Shown: positions 38,071 through 46,988, numbered from the stretch's first letter. The stretch: DNA of 64,000 nt from JAICND01 sp040905905 (GCA_040905905.1 JBBDQN010000051.1:62001-126000); one strand, 5' to 3'. Notes: generated by a model not told the origin, from the sequence alone. Numbers and translations are program-made.

Positions 38071-38421
38071 ATGACCGAGCAGCCAGAACTCGACGAGGTC
38101 TTCGATGCTCTCGCCAACTCCCACCGGCGAGCGATCGTCTCCGCTTTGGGTCTCCAGCCCCGCTCGATCAGCCAGCTAGCCGCAATTCGGAGTCTCTCGC
38201 TTCCCGCCATCCACAAACACATCCGGGTGCTCGAGAGCGCGGAAATGGTCGTCCGCAAGAAGGTGGGACGCACCAACTTCCTCGCCCTCAACCGGGTGCC
38301 GCTGCGGGGGATGCAGGATTGGCTCGGCGGGTTCAACCCCTACTGGGGGAGCGAGAAGGAGACTCTGGACAACTATGCCCAATACCTGGGCAGCGAACAC
38401 CCCGACAAGGAGGGGCCATGA
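38071..38421 (+). CDS. ArsR-family helix-turn-helix regulator
   Basis: 116 residues from ATG 38071; an earlier in-frame start at 38059 lies inside the operator-like repeat. LDEVFDALANSHRRAIVSAL then RSISQLAAIRSLSLPAIHKH and VLESAEMVVRKKVGRTNF form the winged helix. It lacks an obvious metal site. It overlaps the YCII-like gene by four bases (ATGA), a common pairing with a small enzyme or binding protein. The GTTAAC inverted repeat just before the start fits autorepression. Confidence 0.85.
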   Translation: MTEQPELDEVFDALANSHRRAIVSALGLQPRSISQLAAIRSLSLPAIHKHIRVLESAEMVVRKKVGRTNFLALNRVPLRGMQDWLGGFNPYWGSEKETLDNYAQYLGSEHPDKEGP

Positions 38422-38708
38422 AGAAGTTCATGTTCATCTACCACGGCTTTATGGAGCCGACCCAAAAAAACAAGGACGCTTGGATGAATTGGTTTGGCGA
38501 GATCGGAGGGAGCATCGTCGATAGCGGTAACCCCTTTGGACCGGGAAGGGAAGTCACCCCTACCGGCCGCCAGGACCTGGCGACGGATGCCGGCGCCGCC
38601 TCCGGCTACACGATCGTCAACGCCGAAAACATGCAAGCGGCCGAGAAGCTGCTCGAGAACTGCCCGATCGAAACCAGCGTCCGGATCTACGAAGCGATGG
38701 CTATGTAA
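38418..38708 (+). CDS. YCII-like small protein in an ArsR operon
   Basis: 96 residues from ATG 38418 with AGGAGGGG nearby. KKFMFIYHGFMEPTQKNKDA, then SGYTIVNAENMQAAEKLLEN and a closing SVRIYEAMAM fit the YCII/EthD-like alpha-beta fold: an N-terminal MFIY strand and a TIVNAENM-like segment. Related ArsR/SRPBCC/YCII gene groups occur in many actinobacteria. No active site can be assigned. Confidence 0.7.
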   Translation: MKKFMFIYHGFMEPTQKNKDAWMNWFGEIGGSIVDSGNPFGPGREVTPTGRQDLATDAGAASGYTIVNAENMQAAEKLLENCPIETSVRIYEAMAM

Positions 38709-38764
38709 GTGGCGACCGGCTCTACCGATCACTCTTCGCAAGAGGTGGTCGAGCGGACCACGAT

Positions 38765-39100
38765 CTACTTAAAGTCGCAGGCCAGGGCGACGGCCAGCGC
38801 ACGGCACAAGGCCGTCATGGTCGGTGCGTCGACCTCGCCCTGGCGAGATTCCAGCCTGTCGCGGCTCAGCAACGTCAGGTTGTCCAATGATGCGATGCAC
38901 TCGCGGTCAAGACCCTGATCGGGCCCCAGGCGCACGGCGGTGGGGATGTCACGAATGGTGGTCGTTAGGGGTGCCACCAGGACCGCTCCGAGATTTCTTC
39001 CGGCGAAGTCTCTGTGCATAACGACGACCGGTCTTAGCCGGTCAAGCCGGGCGTACCAGATCTCACCTCGACGAGGGATCTTCACGAGAGGTCTCACCAA
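38765..39100 (-). CDS. MazF/PemK-like RNase toxin
   Basis: 111 residues. VKIPRRGEIWYARLDRLRPV, then VLVAPLTTTIRDIPTAVRLG and SLDNLTLLSRDRLE are the strand and loop signature of MazF: RGEIWYA with its Arg, the TTTIRD-type loop with Thr, and the closing helix. MazF enzymes cut mRNA or rRNA at short motifs. The gene overlaps the RHH antitoxin by seven bases and is of normal length. Confidence 0.9.
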   Translation of the reverse strand: MVRPLVKIPRRGEIWYARLDRLRPVVVMHRDFAGRNLGAVLVAPLTTTIRDIPTAVRLGPDQGLDRECIASLDNLTLLSRDRLESRQGEVDAPTMTALCRALAVALACDFK

Positions 39101-39354
39101 TCGAGTTGCGCTTTATCCAGCGTCTCGACACTGATCTCGGCCCACTTATGCTCCTCCTCGCCAGGAGGAAGCAATCGATAGCCCGCCGCCAGGGCGGAAT
39201 CGATCCGCTGGTCTTCGATGTGTCTGAGCCACATTTTCACCGCGCTGCGGAGGGCTTCGGCCCGGGACGGGTACTTCGCGGGGACGAGGGCGTCAATGGC
39301 CTCGAGGTCTTCGTCGGGAAGCTGAAAGGCAACCTGGGTCACAGGAGTGACCAT
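39094..39354 (-). CDS. Ribbon-helix-helix antitoxin of the MazF toxin
   Basis: 86 residues from ATG 39354 (an earlier ATG at 39378 lies inside the operator repeat). QVAFQLPDEDLEAIDALVPA then YPSRAEALRSAVKMWL gives the strand and two helices of MetJ/Arc-type antitoxins; the Lys/Glu-rich tail ending VETLDKAQLDW should bind MazF. A 25-base perfect inverted repeat sits five bases upstream. Confidence 0.85.
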   Translation of the reverse strand: MVTPVTQVAFQLPDEDLEAIDALVPAKYPSRAEALRSAVKMWLRHIEDQRIDSALAAGYRLLPPGEEEHKWAEISVETLDKAQLDW

Positions 39355-39359
39355 ACACG

Positions 39360-39384
39360 AATCCATTGAGCACCTCAATGGATT
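39360..39384. promoter_or_regulatory. Operator of the RHH/MazF operon
   Basis: AATCCATTGAG at 39360-39370 is exactly mirrored by CTCAATGGATT at 39374-39384 with a three-base spacer. It is five bases upstream of the antitoxin start and is the longest perfect short-spacer repeat of the toxin-antitoxin genes here. Confidence 0.75.
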
Positions 39385-39410
39385 TCTGGATGACGCTCGT
39401 CAACACGGAG

Positions 39411-40583
39411 CTAGGTCGGTTCGACGGGCAAAGCGAAACGGACTCGCCCGCCCGCGCCACCGATGATCTCGATGTCTCCTCCGTGAGCTTCGATGATGCC
39501 TTTGGCGATGGTGAGTCCCAACCCGCTACCACCCGCGTCCCGATTACGAGACTCCTCTGCTCGGACGAAACGATCAAAAGCAGTTTCCCGGACCTCCGCC
39601 GCAAACCCCTGGCCTTGATCGATCACCATCACCTCCACCTGCGAGTCACCTGGCATCAAAGTCACCTGCACCTCGCTTCCGTCGGGGCTGTACCGGATCG
39701 CATTAACTAAGAGGTTGCGGAGAACCCGGCCGATGGCCACCGGATCGGCCGATATCCACGTCCGGACAGGAGCGTCGACCAAGATCTTCACTCGACGCTG
39801 GGCAGCCGTGGGGGCGACCGCCTCGACCGCTTCGTCGGCCAGCTCCGCCAGGTCAATGTCGGTCCGGGTGAGCTCGTAGCTGCCAGCCTCCAAGCGCGAC
39901 ATCACAAACAGGTCATCGACCAAGGTTCGGAGATGAGCGAGGTCGATCGACAGCCCGCGGAGATAGGCCGGGGGGTCGGGTGCGAGGCCGTCCTGTAACG
40001 CCTCCACGGCCGCCTGCATCGATGCCAGGGGAGTCCTCAGATCGTGGCTGATGGCAGCCAGCAGGTAGCTTCGTTCCCGCTCCGACATCTCCAGCCGCTC
40101 GACCATCTCATCGAACGCGGCCGCCGCCTTCCCTAGCTCGTCGGTGCGCTCTACCCCGGAACGCACCGAGAGATCTCCGGCGGCGACGCCATGGGCGGTG
40201 GCTGAAAGCGCCGACAGGTCGGTGGTCAGAGGGCGGGCCACGGAGGCGGCGACCACTCCACCGAGGGCAACCGCCAATACCAACGCCACCAGCACTATCT
40301 GGAGGTCGTGCGGTTCGATGAACATGGTGGTGGCGGCGATTGCCACCGACCCGCCGGTCACCACCACCGCCGAAAGTGCCACCACCTGCAGGCTGGTCCT
40401 GAGTGACTTGATCCTTGGAACCACATTGAGCACGGCCACGGCAACCAACAGCGTGCCAAGGGCGGTTGCCCCGAACACCCGGTAGAGCTTGAGACGCTCC
40501 GAATTGGTCAGTCCCATGGCGATCTCGGCGACCAGAAGGCCGGCGGCCAGGGCTGCGACCAGAGCCCACGTCACTGTCTTCAT
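39411..40583 (-). CDS. Membrane sensor histidine kinase
   Basis: 390 residues from ATG 40583, overlapping the regulator stop as ATGA. Four hydrophobic segments lie in the first 155 residues (TWALVAALAAGLLVAEIAMG to VLVALVLAVALGGVVAASVA). A HAMP-like region follows (RPLTTDLSALSATAHGVAAG), then the phosphoacceptor AAISHDLRTPLASM and the ATP-binding N-box NLLVNAIRYSP with GSGLGLTIAKG. The sensor part has little outside the membrane, so the signal may be in the membrane. Partner of the response regulator directly upstream. Confidence 0.92.
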   Translation of the reverse strand: MKTVTWALVAALAAGLLVAEIAMGLTNSERLKLYRVFGATALGTLLVAVAVLNVVPRIKSLRTSLQVVALSAVVVTGGSVAIAATTMFIEPHDLQIVLVALVLAVALGGVVAASVARPLTTDLSALSATAHGVAAGDLSVRSGVERTDELGKAAAAFDEMVERLEMSERERSYLLAAISHDLRTPLASMQAAVEALQDGLAPDPPAYLRGLSIDLAHLRTLVDDLFVMSRLEAGSYELTRTDIDLAELADEAVEAVAPTAAQRRVKILVDAPVRTWISADPVAIGRVLRNLLVNAIRYSPDGSEVQVTLMPGDSQVEVMVIDQGQGFAAEVRETAFDRFVRAEESRNRDAGGSGLGLTIAKGIIEAHGGDIEIIGGAGGRVRFALPVEPT

Positions 40584-41272
40584 GGCTCGAACCGGTACCC
40601 GACCCCCCTGACGGTCGCTAACCAACGAGGGTTGCGGGGGTCTCTCTCAATCTTCTGACGAATCCGCCGAATGTGGACGGTCACGGTGGCCGGATCCTGC
40701 CATTCGGGGGAAGAGCCCCAGACATCGACCAGGAGCTGTGCCCGCGAGAAGGCCCGCTGCGCGTTGGAGGCAAGGTGGGCCAGCAGGTCGAATTCCCGCG
40801 CGGTGAGGTCGACGGGGATCCCACCGGTGGAGACCACCCTCCGGCGAACATCGACCTCCAGTTCGTCGAACACCAGTGGCGAGGCGACAGGACGCGGAAT
40901 CGACCGCCTCATGACCGACCTCACCCGCGCCACCAGTTCCCGCGGTGAGAACGGTTTGACCACGTAGTCATCTGCACCCAACTCGAGTCCCGTGACCCGA
41001 TCGGTCTCGTGAGTCCGGGCCGTCAGCAGGATCACCGGAAGGTCGCCCCTGCGACGTATCTCCCGCAACACCTCCAACCCAGACACGACGGGAAGCATGA
41101 GATCGAGCACCACGAGGTCCGGCTGGAACTCGAGCAGGCCTCGCTGAGCGCTCTCACCGTCAGAGGCGGTCTCGACGACGTAACCGTCCCTTTGCAGATA
41201 GGTGGCGACCACCTCCCTCACCCGGGGCTCGTCGTCAACCAGGAGAATCCGTTTAGCGCCGGTTCGATCCAC
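40580..41272 (-). CDS. OmpR-family response regulator
   Basis: 230 residues. The receiver has LLVDDEP, the phosphorylation site VVLDLMLP and VVKPFSP with Lys; the output domain has FDLLAHLASNAQRAFSRAQL and VTVHIRRIRQKIE, then TVRGVGYRFEP, a standard winged helix. Divergent from the FAS1/DM13/DUF3179 operon; two TTAA-type elements 11 bases apart and an inverted repeat lie between them, so that operon is the obvious candidate target. Confidence 0.93.
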   Translation of the reverse strand: MDRTGAKRILLVDDEPRVREVVATYLQRDGYVVETASDGESAQRGLLEFQPDLVVLDLMLPVVSGLEVLREIRRRGDLPVILLTARTHETDRVTGLELGADDYVVKPFSPRELVARVRSVMRRSIPRPVASPLVFDELEVDVRRRVVSTGGIPVDLTAREFDLLAHLASNAQRAFSRAQLLVDVWGSSPEWQDPATVTVHIRRIRQKIERDPRNPRWLATVRGVGYRFEP

Positions 41273-41326
41273 CCCAAGATGCTACGGGCAACCCCCATCC
41301 AGCCCGCCGGCTCTCCATTGAGGGTT

Positions 41327-41394
41327 TCGCAAACGTTCATCAATCTCCCAAGTCTTGCGAATCCCGAGCCAATTCTTAAGAACCCATTAACAGC
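41327..41394. promoter_or_regulatory. Candidate response-regulator binding sites between the two-component genes and the FAS1 operon
   Basis: TTAAGAAC at 41376 and TTAACAGC at 41387 are direct half-sites 11 bases apart, the spacing used by OmpR/PhoB-type regulators. TTCTTAAGAA (41373-41382) is a palindrome. TTCGCAA (41327-41333) is mirrored by TTGCGAA (41355-41361). Confidence 0.45.
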
Positions 41395-41455
41395 GCCTGC
41401 AGAGGTCCAGACCCTGCGTAGTTTGGGTCGAATCGATCTTTGAGGAGGTTCCGTT

Positions 41456-42004
41456 ATGTCGTTTGTTACCCGCCGAGTCCTGGTCGCAGTGCTGGGTCTG
41501 GCCGTTGCCCTGGTGGCCTGCGGAGGTGGCGCCACCACAACCACGGCGGCCTCATCGACCACCGCCGGCGAGGAGCCGATGGGCGATGTCTTGGAGGTGG
41601 CCGCCGCGGAAGGAGATCTCGGGGTCTTCCTCTCCGCGCTGGAAGCGGCGGGGATCATGGACGACTTCCACGGTGAGGGTCCCTTCACCCTGTTCATCCC
41701 CACCGACGGAGCCTTCGCCGACTATCTCGGGGAAGCCGGCATGAGCCAAGAGGAGGTTTTCGCCGGCGCTGAGATGCTGCAAGCGATCATCGGGCACCAC
41801 ATCGTCAATATGATGGACGACTCGTCGATGGTCATGGGCATGGCCGGTGAATCCTTTACGACGGCGCGTGGTCAGCCACTGGAGGTGACCGTGGACGGCG
41901 ACACCGTGATGGTGGGTGCGGCGACGGTCCTCCGCTACGACCTGATGGCCTCCAACGGGGTGATCCACGTCATCGACCAGGTCCTCATCCCCGAGCCGGC
42001 TTGA
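41456..42004 (+). CDS. FAS1 (fasciclin)-domain lipoprotein
   Basis: 182 residues from ATG 41456. A signal peptide ends with the lipobox LVAC, followed by a Thr-rich spacer. The FAS1 domain (about 45-180) has GPFTLFIPTDGAFADYLGE and GHHIVNMMDD, with a final GVIHVIDQVLIP; these are the H1 and H2 boxes. FAS1 proteins mediate adhesion or stress-linked surface binding. It overlaps the DM13 gene by four bases (TTGA) and begins a three-gene envelope operon. Two Met-rich segments (EEPMGDV, MMDDSSMVMGMAG) could bind copper, but this is speculative. Confidence 0.9.
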   Translation: MSFVTRRVLVAVLGLAVALVACGGGATTTTAASSTTAGEEPMGDVLEVAAAEGDLGVFLSALEAAGIMDDFHGEGPFTLFIPTDGAFADYLGEAGMSQEEVFAGAEMLQAIIGHHIVNMMDDSSMVMGMAGESFTTARGQPLEVTVDGDTVMVGAATVLRYDLMASNGVIHVIDQVLIPEPA

Positions 42005-42546
42005 CCGGGACTTTGAAGCGGATTTCCTTGTTTGCAGGCGTAGCCGTCTTAGCCGTCGTCGGGTTTTTACTGTTTCGGCCCGACACGCTGTTCACCGACG
42101 TCCGAGCGGACGAGAGCCTCGAAGACGCCTTCGGCGTCGGGGAGGTGAGCGCGGTCGCAACCACCGGCACGGTTACCAACACCACCGGGACGGTTACCAC
42201 CACCACTCGTAACGAGATCGAGGTCGTCCTCACGGGTAGCTTCGCCGGGATAGACCATCGCGCTTCCGGCACAGCCGCCATCTACGGCGACGGCGATCGG
42301 TTCGTTCTTCGCTTCGAGGACGACACCGACATCCAGAATGGGCCCGACCTTTACGTGTGGCTGCTCGCCTCCGACTCATACCAGGGCGGTGATCCGGGAG
42401 AACACCTCGACCTGGGAGTCCTCACCGGCAACGTCGGCGGCCAGAACTACGAGCTGCCCGAGGGCTTCGATCCTGCGTTGCACCGGACCGTGCTCATCTG
42501 GTGTCTCCGCTTCGCGGTACCGTTCGCGGCTGCGTCGTTGAGCTGA
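42001..42546 (+). CDS. DM13-domain membrane protein
   Basis: 181 residues from TTG 42001 inside the upstream stop. One N-terminal membrane helix (ISLFAGVAVLAVVGFLLF) and then a Thr-rich spacer lead to the DM13 domain at about 75-165: LTGSFAGIDHRASGTAAIYG and GPDLYVWLLASDSY. DM13 domains are thought to take part in electron transfer through a near-C-terminal cysteine; TVLIWCLRFAVPF carries it. The pairing with FAS1 and DUF3179 suggests an oxidative envelope function. The last ten residues may be off the family pattern. Confidence 0.85.
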   Translation: MTGTLKRISLFAGVAVLAVVGFLLFRPDTLFTDVRADESLEDAFGVGEVSAVATTGTVTNTTGTVTTTTRNEIEVVLTGSFAGIDHRASGTAAIYGDGDRFVLRFEDDTDIQNGPDLYVWLLASDSYQGGDPGEHLDLGVLTGNVGGQNYELPEGFDPALHRTVLIWCLRFAVPFAAASLS

Positions 42547-42549
42547 GCC

Positions 42550-43974
42550 ATGACCACCATCGCGGCTCGGACTGGAGCATGGTTGGCCGTGGTTGTTTTA
42601 GTGACGGCCTGCACGGCTCCGACCGAGCTTTCGGTCGATTCCGACACCACGAGCCCGCCCGATCTCCTAGGTCAGGAGGGGCCGATCGGAGCAAGCGGAT
42701 ACCGGTTTCCTCCCTCTCCCGCGTTGGCGGAAGGACCGCTCAAACCAGCCACCGTGTCGGCGCTCGACCAGCTCGTAAGCGGAATCGACGCCGGTCTCGA
42801 GCTCAATGCCCTTTCGACTGTCATTGCCACAGGTGACTCTCGCCTCGGCTGGGTGATCGCCGATCTGTTGCGCCTGTTCCAAATCGGAAGCGACGGTGAA
42901 GTCCTCATCGACGGCTTTGAGCGCCTAACCGGCGTGTCCCTTCCCGACAACTCGGACTACCACCCGTGGCAGGCGGTGACCGATCACATGATCGCCTGGG
43001 ACCTCGCGGCACCGCCGGGCTATCAGGACATGAAACGCAAGCTGTTCACTCAGGTGGAACCTGCCTGGGAACCGTTCCTGGCCGACAGGGAGGCCGACGT
43101 TGACTGGCGGCTGGTGAGCTGGGGAGGCGTCTTCATCGATGACCGCCCGCTGGGCGACACCGGCTTCTGCCCAAGGGGCTGCATCCCCGCCCTTGACGAC
43201 CCTGTGCTCACCGACGCTGCTGGAGGTAGGTGGTACACCAACGCCAACATTATTTTCGGGGTCGTGGTCAACGACGAGGCGATAGCCCTCCCCAAACACA
43301 TGATGGAGGTGCATGAGATGGTCAACCTGTCGATCGGAGGACGACGCCTGGGGATCCCCTACTGCACCCTGTGCGGCTCGGCTCAGGCCTACTTCCTCGA
43401 CGGGAACCCGGCCTGGGACGAGCAGCTGGTCCTCCGGACTAGCGGCCTTCTCTCCCGCTCGAACAAGATGATGTTCGAGCTGGGGTCCTATTCCTTGATC
43501 GACACCTTTACCGGAGTGGCGACCTCCGGTCCGCTCCACAGGGTGGGCCTGGCCCTCGAACAGACCACCGTGGTCGCCAGCACCTGGGGAAAATGGCAGG
43601 AGGAGCATCCCGCAACGACCATCGTCGCCGAGGATGGCGGCTTGGGTCGCCGTTACTTGGAAGACCCGCTCCAAGGCAGGGACGCCGCCGGGCCGATCTT
43701 CCCGGTCGGTGACGTCGACCCTCGCCTTCCCGCTCAAACCCTGGTGGTAGGAGTGATCAGCCCCGACGAGACCGCAGTCGCGTTCCCGGCCGAACTGGCT
43801 CGTTCGGTGGCTCAAAGTGGGGAGCCGGTCGGACTGGCGGACATCAGGCTTGTTTCGGCCGGGAGCGGATTCCGGGCCGAAACCGACTCGGGTGACGAAC
43901 TGGTTGCGCACCAATCGTTTTGGTTCGCCTGGAGCCAATTCCACCCGGAGACGCTGATATGGAGCGGCCCCTGA
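42550..43974 (+). CDS. DUF3179 lipoprotein
   Basis: 474 residues. Lipobox VTAC follows the signal segment. The DUF3179 domain (about 180-450) includes DDPVLTDAAGGRWYTN, VVNDEAIALPKHMMEVHEMV and the cysteine pair IPYCTLCGSAQAYF, with SGLLSRSNKMMFELGSYSLI. The C-x2-C site may bind metal or be redox active. It starts three bases after the DM13 stop. Together with FAS1 and DM13 it forms an envelope operon that faces the two-component system. Confidence 0.87.
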   Translation: MTTIAARTGAWLAVVVLVTACTAPTELSVDSDTTSPPDLLGQEGPIGASGYRFPPSPALAEGPLKPATVSALDQLVSGIDAGLELNALSTVIATGDSRLGWVIADLLRLFQIGSDGEVLIDGFERLTGVSLPDNSDYHPWQAVTDHMIAWDLAAPPGYQDMKRKLFTQVEPAWEPFLADREADVDWRLVSWGGVFIDDRPLGDTGFCPRGCIPALDDPVLTDAAGGRWYTNANIIFGVVVNDEAIALPKHMMEVHEMVNLSIGGRRLGIPYCTLCGSAQAYFLDGNPAWDEQLVLRTSGLLSRSNKMMFELGSYSLIDTFTGVATSGPLHRVGLALEQTTVVASTWGKWQEEHPATTIVAEDGGLGRRYLEDPLQGRDAAGPIFPVGDVDPRLPAQTLVVGVISPDETAVAFPAELARSVAQSGEPVGLADIRLVSAGSGFRAETDSGDELVAHQSFWFAWSQFHPETLIWSGP

Positions 43975-44310
43975 TCGTCACCATCTATTAGCGAACGTTG
44001 GGTGCTCGGCAACTTGGAAGCCCTGGATCTTGCTCGGGCGGAGCCCCGCCGGGCAGCGGCCGCCGTTGGGGTTTCGCGACGGGCGGTACTCGCTGGGAAT
44101 CATCTTCCACCTGAGTCCCGAGGGTCTGAGTGGGTCGACCGACCGGGCAAGCATCGCCGCCTGAGAGCCAACTCCTTGAAAGGGACTAGCCCTTAACCGG
44201 CCGACTTCGTGTCACATTGGCGGGGTATGGTTGGCGAAAGGAGTGGGTGATCACGACGTCTGGCCCCGCCGCCGTTTGTGATTGCTCTGAGGTCGTCAAA
44301 GGAGGACACC
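43975..44310 (+). other. Gap before the ExeM-like nuclease gene
   Basis: About 336 bases. A short plus frame from 44002 (LEALDLARAEPRRAAAAVG) has codon-like composition but no start context or family match, and I do not call it. AAAGGAGG at about 44298-44305 is the ribosome-binding site of the nuclease. Confidence 0.45.
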
Positions 44311-46179
44311 GTGCCACCACAGAGAAGAACCAGGATTGCCGCACTGGTGGGGATGGCCATGTTGACGGCCCTGATACCAACTGCAGCCAGCGGCCAAGTG
44401 ATCACACCGATCAACGACATTCAGGGCTCGGGTCTCGCCACCCCGGTGAACGATCAGTTCTTCACCGTTCAGGCGGTGGTGGTGGGCGACTTCCAGGGCA
44501 CCGGTGGACTAGGGGGCTTCTACCTCCAGGAGGAGACAGCCGACCACGACGCCAACCCGGCCACCTCGGAGGGCATATTCGTGTTCTCCTCCACCGCCGT
44601 CTCGGTAGGAGATGTGGTTCAGCTGACAGGTAGGGCGAATGAGTTTCCTGCCACGCCCGTCAATACCGGTACCACTCAGCTCAGCAGCGTCAGCGGCCTG
44701 AGCATCCTCCAATCGGGCGTTGCGGTCGATCCCATTCTGATATCGCTGCCCGTGCCCGACGCTGACCATTTCGAGCGGTATGAGGGAATGCTGGTCGCCT
44801 TTGACCAGGACCTCTACATATCCGAGTACTTCAACTACGACCGCTTCAACGAGATGGTCCTTACCACCGACCGCCAATTCCAGGCCACCGAGGTAGCCGA
44901 GCCCGGGTCGGCGGAGTGGGCGGCGGTGCTTTCGTCCAATGCGCTCTCGCGGATCATCCTCGATGACGGACGCAACGCTCAGAATCCAGGCGTCCTGATC
45001 CACCCCGATGGCGCCGTGTTCGACCTCGTCAACACCTTCCGGGGAGGTGACATCATCCAGGACGTGGTCGGGGTGATGGGCGATTCCTTCGGATACCGGC
45101 TCCAGCCCACACAAGGTGCTACTCACGTAGTGGACAACCCCCGCCCCACCGCTCCCGACCCGATCGAGGGGACGCTGCGGGTGGCGTCGTTCAACGTTCT
45201 CAACTTCTTCACAACCATCGACGACGGGTCGAACAACTGCGGACCGACCGGCAACCTCAACTGCCGCGGCGCCGATACCACCGAGGAGTACGAACGCCAG
45301 CTGGCCAAGCTCCTGGTCGGAATCCAAGCGCTGGATGCCGACATCATCGGCATCCAGGAAATCGAAAACGACATCCGCGACGACGACGGCGACCGCGCCC
45401 ACGACCCCGTCCTCACCCTGTTGGAGGAGTTGAATAAGGCGGAGGGAGGCGAAGTGTGGGCGTGGATCGGTGAGCTCAACCATTACAACGACTACCCCGT
45501 CCGCAACGACATCATCTATCGGATCTCGGCTGTCACTCCGGTGGGAGCGCCCCAGACGATTGCCGACGACGCCTTCGACGTGTCGCTCCCAGGCCTAACC
45601 GAGCCGCTCGGTCGGCCCCCGGTCGCCCAGACCTTCCGCCAGACCGTCGATCGGGGCAGCCGCCAGCCCTTCACAGTGGTGAACAACCACTTCAAGTCGA
45701 AGTCGTCTAGCTGCGCAGGGGTTGGTGACCCCATCGACCCCAACGGGCAAGGAGAGTGCAACGGCACCAGGGTCGAACAAGCCGAAGTGCTGCTCGACTT
45801 CATCGACATGCTCGCCGAAGACTCGAGCGGTGTGCTGGCCATCGGTGACTACAACAGCTACATGATGGAAGACCCGATCGAAACCCTGGTGGCGGGTGGC
45901 CTCACCAACCTGGTGGCTCGCTTTGATGCCGAGCCCTACACCCTGGTGTTCGACGGCCAATTGGGAACCCTCGACCACGCCTTGGCTACGCGGTCACTGC
46001 TCAATCACGTGAAGGGCCTGACCATCTTCCACATCAACGTCGACGAGCCCGACATCTTCGACTACGACATGTCATTCAAGCCACCGGACCAAGAGGCGCT
46101 CTTCGAGGAGCTGCCCTATCGAGTGTCGGACCACGACCCGGTGATCGTCGGAATCACCTTCCGGGGACCGCGAGGGTAA
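44311..46179 (+). CDS. ExeM/NucH-like secreted endonuclease/phosphatase
   Basis: 622 residues from GTG 44311, chosen because AAAGGAGG lies just ahead; a longer frame from 44278 is less likely. A signal peptide (to about ASGQ) is followed by an OB-like region (about 30-270) and then the endonuclease/exonuclease/phosphatase domain from about 290. Motifs: RVASFNVLNFF, IIGIQEIEND with the metal Glu, VVNNHFKSKSS, AIGDYNSYMM and RVSDHDPVIV with catalytic Asp-His. The protein would cut extracellular DNA, for nutrient release or biofilm turnover. Full length for the family. Confidence 0.9.
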   Translation: MPPQRRTRIAALVGMAMLTALIPTAASGQVITPINDIQGSGLATPVNDQFFTVQAVVVGDFQGTGGLGGFYLQEETADHDANPATSEGIFVFSSTAVSVGDVVQLTGRANEFPATPVNTGTTQLSSVSGLSILQSGVAVDPILISLPVPDADHFERYEGMLVAFDQDLYISEYFNYDRFNEMVLTTDRQFQATEVAEPGSAEWAAVLSSNALSRIILDDGRNAQNPGVLIHPDGAVFDLVNTFRGGDIIQDVVGVMGDSFGYRLQPTQGATHVVDNPRPTAPDPIEGTLRVASFNVLNFFTTIDDGSNNCGPTGNLNCRGADTTEEYERQLAKLLVGIQALDADIIGIQEIENDIRDDDGDRAHDPVLTLLEELNKAEGGEVWAWIGELNHYNDYPVRNDIIYRISAVTPVGAPQTIADDAFDVSLPGLTEPLGRPPVAQTFRQTVDRGSRQPFTVVNNHFKSKSSSCAGVGDPIDPNGQGECNGTRVEQAEVLLDFIDMLAEDSSGVLAIGDYNSYMMEDPIETLVAGGLTNLVARFDAEPYTLVFDGQLGTLDHALATRSLLNHVKGLTIFHINVDEPDIFDYDMSFKPPDQEALFEELPYRVSDHDPVIVGITFRGPRG

Positions 46180-46188
46180 GAGAGACTT

Positions 46189-46878
46189 CTATCGCTTCGA
46201 TGTGAGGCTGGAGCGCCGCGCCTGCGCCGCGGCGCTCCGCCGATTCCAGGTGGGCAGCGACCGAGCCAGAGAGGGCGGTCCCACCACCGCGATCCTCGCT
46301 GACCGCACCGCCTCTACCCACTCGATGCGTCCCAGATGCCACTCGGCCAGTGCCCGCGGCTCTGCCTCCACGAACAGGTCCACCTCAAAACCGGGGTAGG
46401 TTTGGCAAACCTCCGAGCGGGGTCCGTCAAAGATCACCCAGAGCCGGCTTCCCTTCTTGGCCATTCCCGGGAAGTCGAACTGGACTACCACCCGGCGAGG
46501 GAGCAGTCGATCCCCTTCGAGATACCAGTGCACCCAGGAATGAAGGACCATGCCAGGGTCGAGGTGTTCGGGGGCGAGTTCGATCCAGCGCTCACCCCAC
46601 TTTCCCAACGCCGCCATTACCCCAGCCAGGTCGTGGCCCGAGGCGGTTAGGCGATAGTGGTGACCGCGGCCCGCCGGTGCGATCTCGATCACGCCTGCCC
46701 TCTCAAGCTCACGGAGCCGGGTCGTCAGCAGAGTCCGCGACATACCTGGGGCTCCGCCGGCGATCTGGGTGAAAGTGGTCGCGCCGAGGAGCATGTTGCG
46801 AAGGACGATCGGAGTCCATCGCTCAGCCAGGACCTCCGAAGCCCGGGCGATCGGGCAATACTGGCCATAGGTCCGCAC
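46189..46878 (-). CDS. HxlR-type regulator with SCP2-like C-terminus
   Basis: 229 residues. CPIARASEVLAERWTPIVLR then TFTQIAGGAPGMSRTLLTTR and RLRELERAGVIEI is the HxlR winged helix with its conserved Cys. The C-terminal part (WVHWYLEGDRLLPRRVVVQF to EVDLFVEAEPRALAEW) resembles SCP2-like or actinobacterial HxlR-extension domains that bind lipids. It is divergent from the alpha/beta-hydrolase gene at 46989, its probable target. It converges with the nuclease gene, nine bases apart. Confidence 0.83.
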   Translation of the reverse strand: MRTYGQYCPIARASEVLAERWTPIVLRNMLLGATTFTQIAGGAPGMSRTLLTTRLRELERAGVIEIAPAGRGHHYRLTASGHDLAGVMAALGKWGERWIELAPEHLDPGMVLHSWVHWYLEGDRLLPRRVVVQFDFPGMAKKGSRLWVIFDGPRSEVCQTYPGFEVDLFVEAEPRALAEWHLGRIEWVEAVRSARIAVVGPPSLARSLPTWNRRSAAAQARRSSLTSKR

Positions 46879-46988
46879 TCCGCCAGTGTGGACGGGACAT
46901 GGCTCCGGCGCTAGTCCAGATTCTGTCCTTTACGAACCGGAACTGGTCCGTCACGCTTGCCCGACCACGGACGATGGAGGAGGAAGCG

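Noticed and set aside
44002..44196. 64-codon plus-strand frame between DUF3179 and the nuclease
   Set aside because: No ribosome-binding site or family similarity; Arg/Ala-rich like random GC-rich frames.
42925..45483. Long minus-strand frames opposite DUF3179 and the ExeM-like nuclease
   Set aside because: They lie fully antisense to genes with strong motifs and have no motif of their own.
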